From positions 1 through 5,863 of the forward strand of contig JAFAEH010000344.1 in NCBI GenBank assembly GCA_023424135.1: a stretch of DNA of 5,863 nt, written 5' to 3'. The position numbers were made by a program, and so were the translations under genes. The stretch comes from Actinomycetes bacterium (GTDB taxonomy: Bacteria > Actinomycetota > Actinomycetes > Actinomycetales > Cellulomonadaceae). Positions 5,275 to 5,863 of this stretch are shown piece after piece (the stretch's first letter is position 1; every line of letters starts with the position of its first letter). Under the pieces are notes generated by a model, which had not been told where the DNA came from, made no database searches, and saw only the letters and a list, made by a program, of their open reading frames with translations.

Positions 5275-5280
5275 ACGGTA
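5275..5280 (-). promoter_or_regulatory. -10 box of the hydrolase gene, near-leaderless
   Basis: TACCGT on the minus strand fits TAnnnT and is followed by AGGGGCC and ATG 5267. The seven-base gap puts the transcription start at about the ATG. The layout copies that of the LiaF-like gene (TAGGTT, then five G and CC, then ATG). A perfect 10-bp palindrome, CCGGCGCCGG (5286-5295), lies just upstream; it may be an operator or chance in GC-rich sequence. Confidence 0.45.
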
Positions 5281-5350
5281 GCCGTCCGGCGCCGGGCCGG
5301 TGCCGCCGCGTCACGCACCGGGCACGCCCGTCATCCGTGCGGCCGAGGCG

Positions 5351-5863
5351 TCAGCCCTGGGGCCGCAGCGCGATCGCCATCGCCTCGACGGCGAGCAGCG
5401 GGGCCACGTTGCCCGCGAGCCGCGTGCGCGCCTGGCCCACGGCGTCCATGCGGCGCAGCGTCTGCTCCGGGGTGCTGCCCGCCGCGAGCCCGCGCACCTC
5501 GTCCTCCTGCTCGACGTTGACGAGCTCGACGCCCGCACCGAGCTGCACGACCAGCACGTCGCGGTACAGCGAGAGCAGGTCGACCATCGCCCGGTCGAGC
5601 ACGTCGCGCTGCGCGCGCGTCGCACGGCGCTTCTGCTCCTCCTCGAGCTGGCGGACCTGCCCGCGCACCGCGGGCGGCAGCGTGGCCGCACCCTCGGCGC
5701 CGAGCGTGCGCAGCAGCGCGTTGCGCTCGGCGGCGTCGCGCTCCTCGGTCGCGGCCTTCGCATCGGCCTGCGCGGTCTCGACGAGCTCACCCGCGGCGAG
5801 CACGGCGTCCCCGACGCCGCGCACGCGCGACGCGATCGACAGCACCGCCGCACGACGCTCGCG
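5351..5863 (-). CDS. holB: DNA polymerase III subunit delta prime, C-terminal part
   Basis: The last 170 residues and the TGA stop (5351-5353) are present; the N-terminal ATPase-like clamp-loader domains lie beyond the right edge. The segment begins RERRAAVLSIASRVRGVGDAVLAAGELVETAQADAKAATEERDAAERNALL in outline, a pattern I associate with actinobacterial HolB, where a charged linker follows the AAA+ region. A long Lys/Arg/Glu helix (QVRQLEEEQKRRATRAQRDVLDRAMVDLLSLYRDVLVVQLGA) then forms the collar domain. The protein is part of the clamp loader that places the beta clamp on DNA during replication. The GTG at 5843-5845 is internal, not a start, because the frame continues to the edge. The following hydrolase gene is on the same strand 83 bases away. 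Confidence 0.88.
   Translation of the reverse strand, partial: RERRAAVLSIASRVRGVGDAVLAAGELVETAQADAKAATEERDAAERNALLRTLGAEGAATLPPAVRGQVRQLEEEQKRRATRAQRDVLDRAMVDLLSLYRDVLVVQLGAGVELVNVEQEDEVRGLAAGSTPEQTLRRMDAVGQARTRLAGNVAPLLAVEAMAIALRPQG

Noticed and set aside
5268..5318. Longer N-terminus for the hydrolase from ATG 5318
   Set aside because: It would put 17 Arg/Ala-rich residues before a normal lipoprotein signal and would place the -10 box inside the coding region.

Overview
The window is very GC-rich. Its real reading frames carry G or C at almost every third codon position, and its promoters are short TAnnnT -10 boxes close to the start codon. The actinobacterial type of HolB, the actinobacterial secreted S33 lipoprotein hydrolase and a CCA-encoding tRNA-Thr point to an actinomycete. 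A Cellulomonas-like member of the Micrococcales is my best guess, but that is inference from style and gene content, not a match I could test.

Layout, left to right. (1) 1-164, minus: the start of a membrane-anchored protein running off the left edge. (2) 224-1564, plus: a 446-residue protein with a tentative DUF3806-like N-terminal domain, a ten-unit hexapeptide repeat linker and a conserved-looking C-terminal domain; a GC-rich hairpin follows. (3) 1643-1984, plus: a small YjbR/TfoX-like protein from an apparently leaderless promoter. (4) 2018-2740, minus, convergent with the previous gene across a shared hairpin: a LiaF/YvqF-type four-helix membrane protein. (5) 2808-3059: six tandem copies of a 42-bp, dyad-rich unit, between two genes on the minus strand. 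(6) 3038-3325, minus: a 95-residue protein with a Cys/His zinc-ribbon-like head and a Thr-Pro/Thr-Ser repeat tail, whose stop codon lies inside the last 42-bp unit. (7) 3341-3540: non-coding, with short direct repeats. (8) 3587-3662, minus: tRNA-Thr(CGT) with its own promoter and a hairpin terminator. (9) 3738-5267, minus: a secreted lipoprotein alpha/beta hydrolase of the tripeptidyl-aminopeptidase type. (10) 5351-5863, minus: the C-terminal part of holB (DNA polymerase III delta prime).

The right half (holB, hydrolase, tRNA-Thr, all on the minus strand) looks like a conserved housekeeping block. The left and centre hold small, poorly characterised genes. No phage, transposon, toxin-antitoxin or CRISPR machinery is visible. 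The least explained structure is the 42-bp array with its overlap into the zinc-ribbon gene. Its period equals four DNA turns and fourteen codons, so both a DNA- or RNA-level role and a repeat-derived peptide origin need to be weighed.
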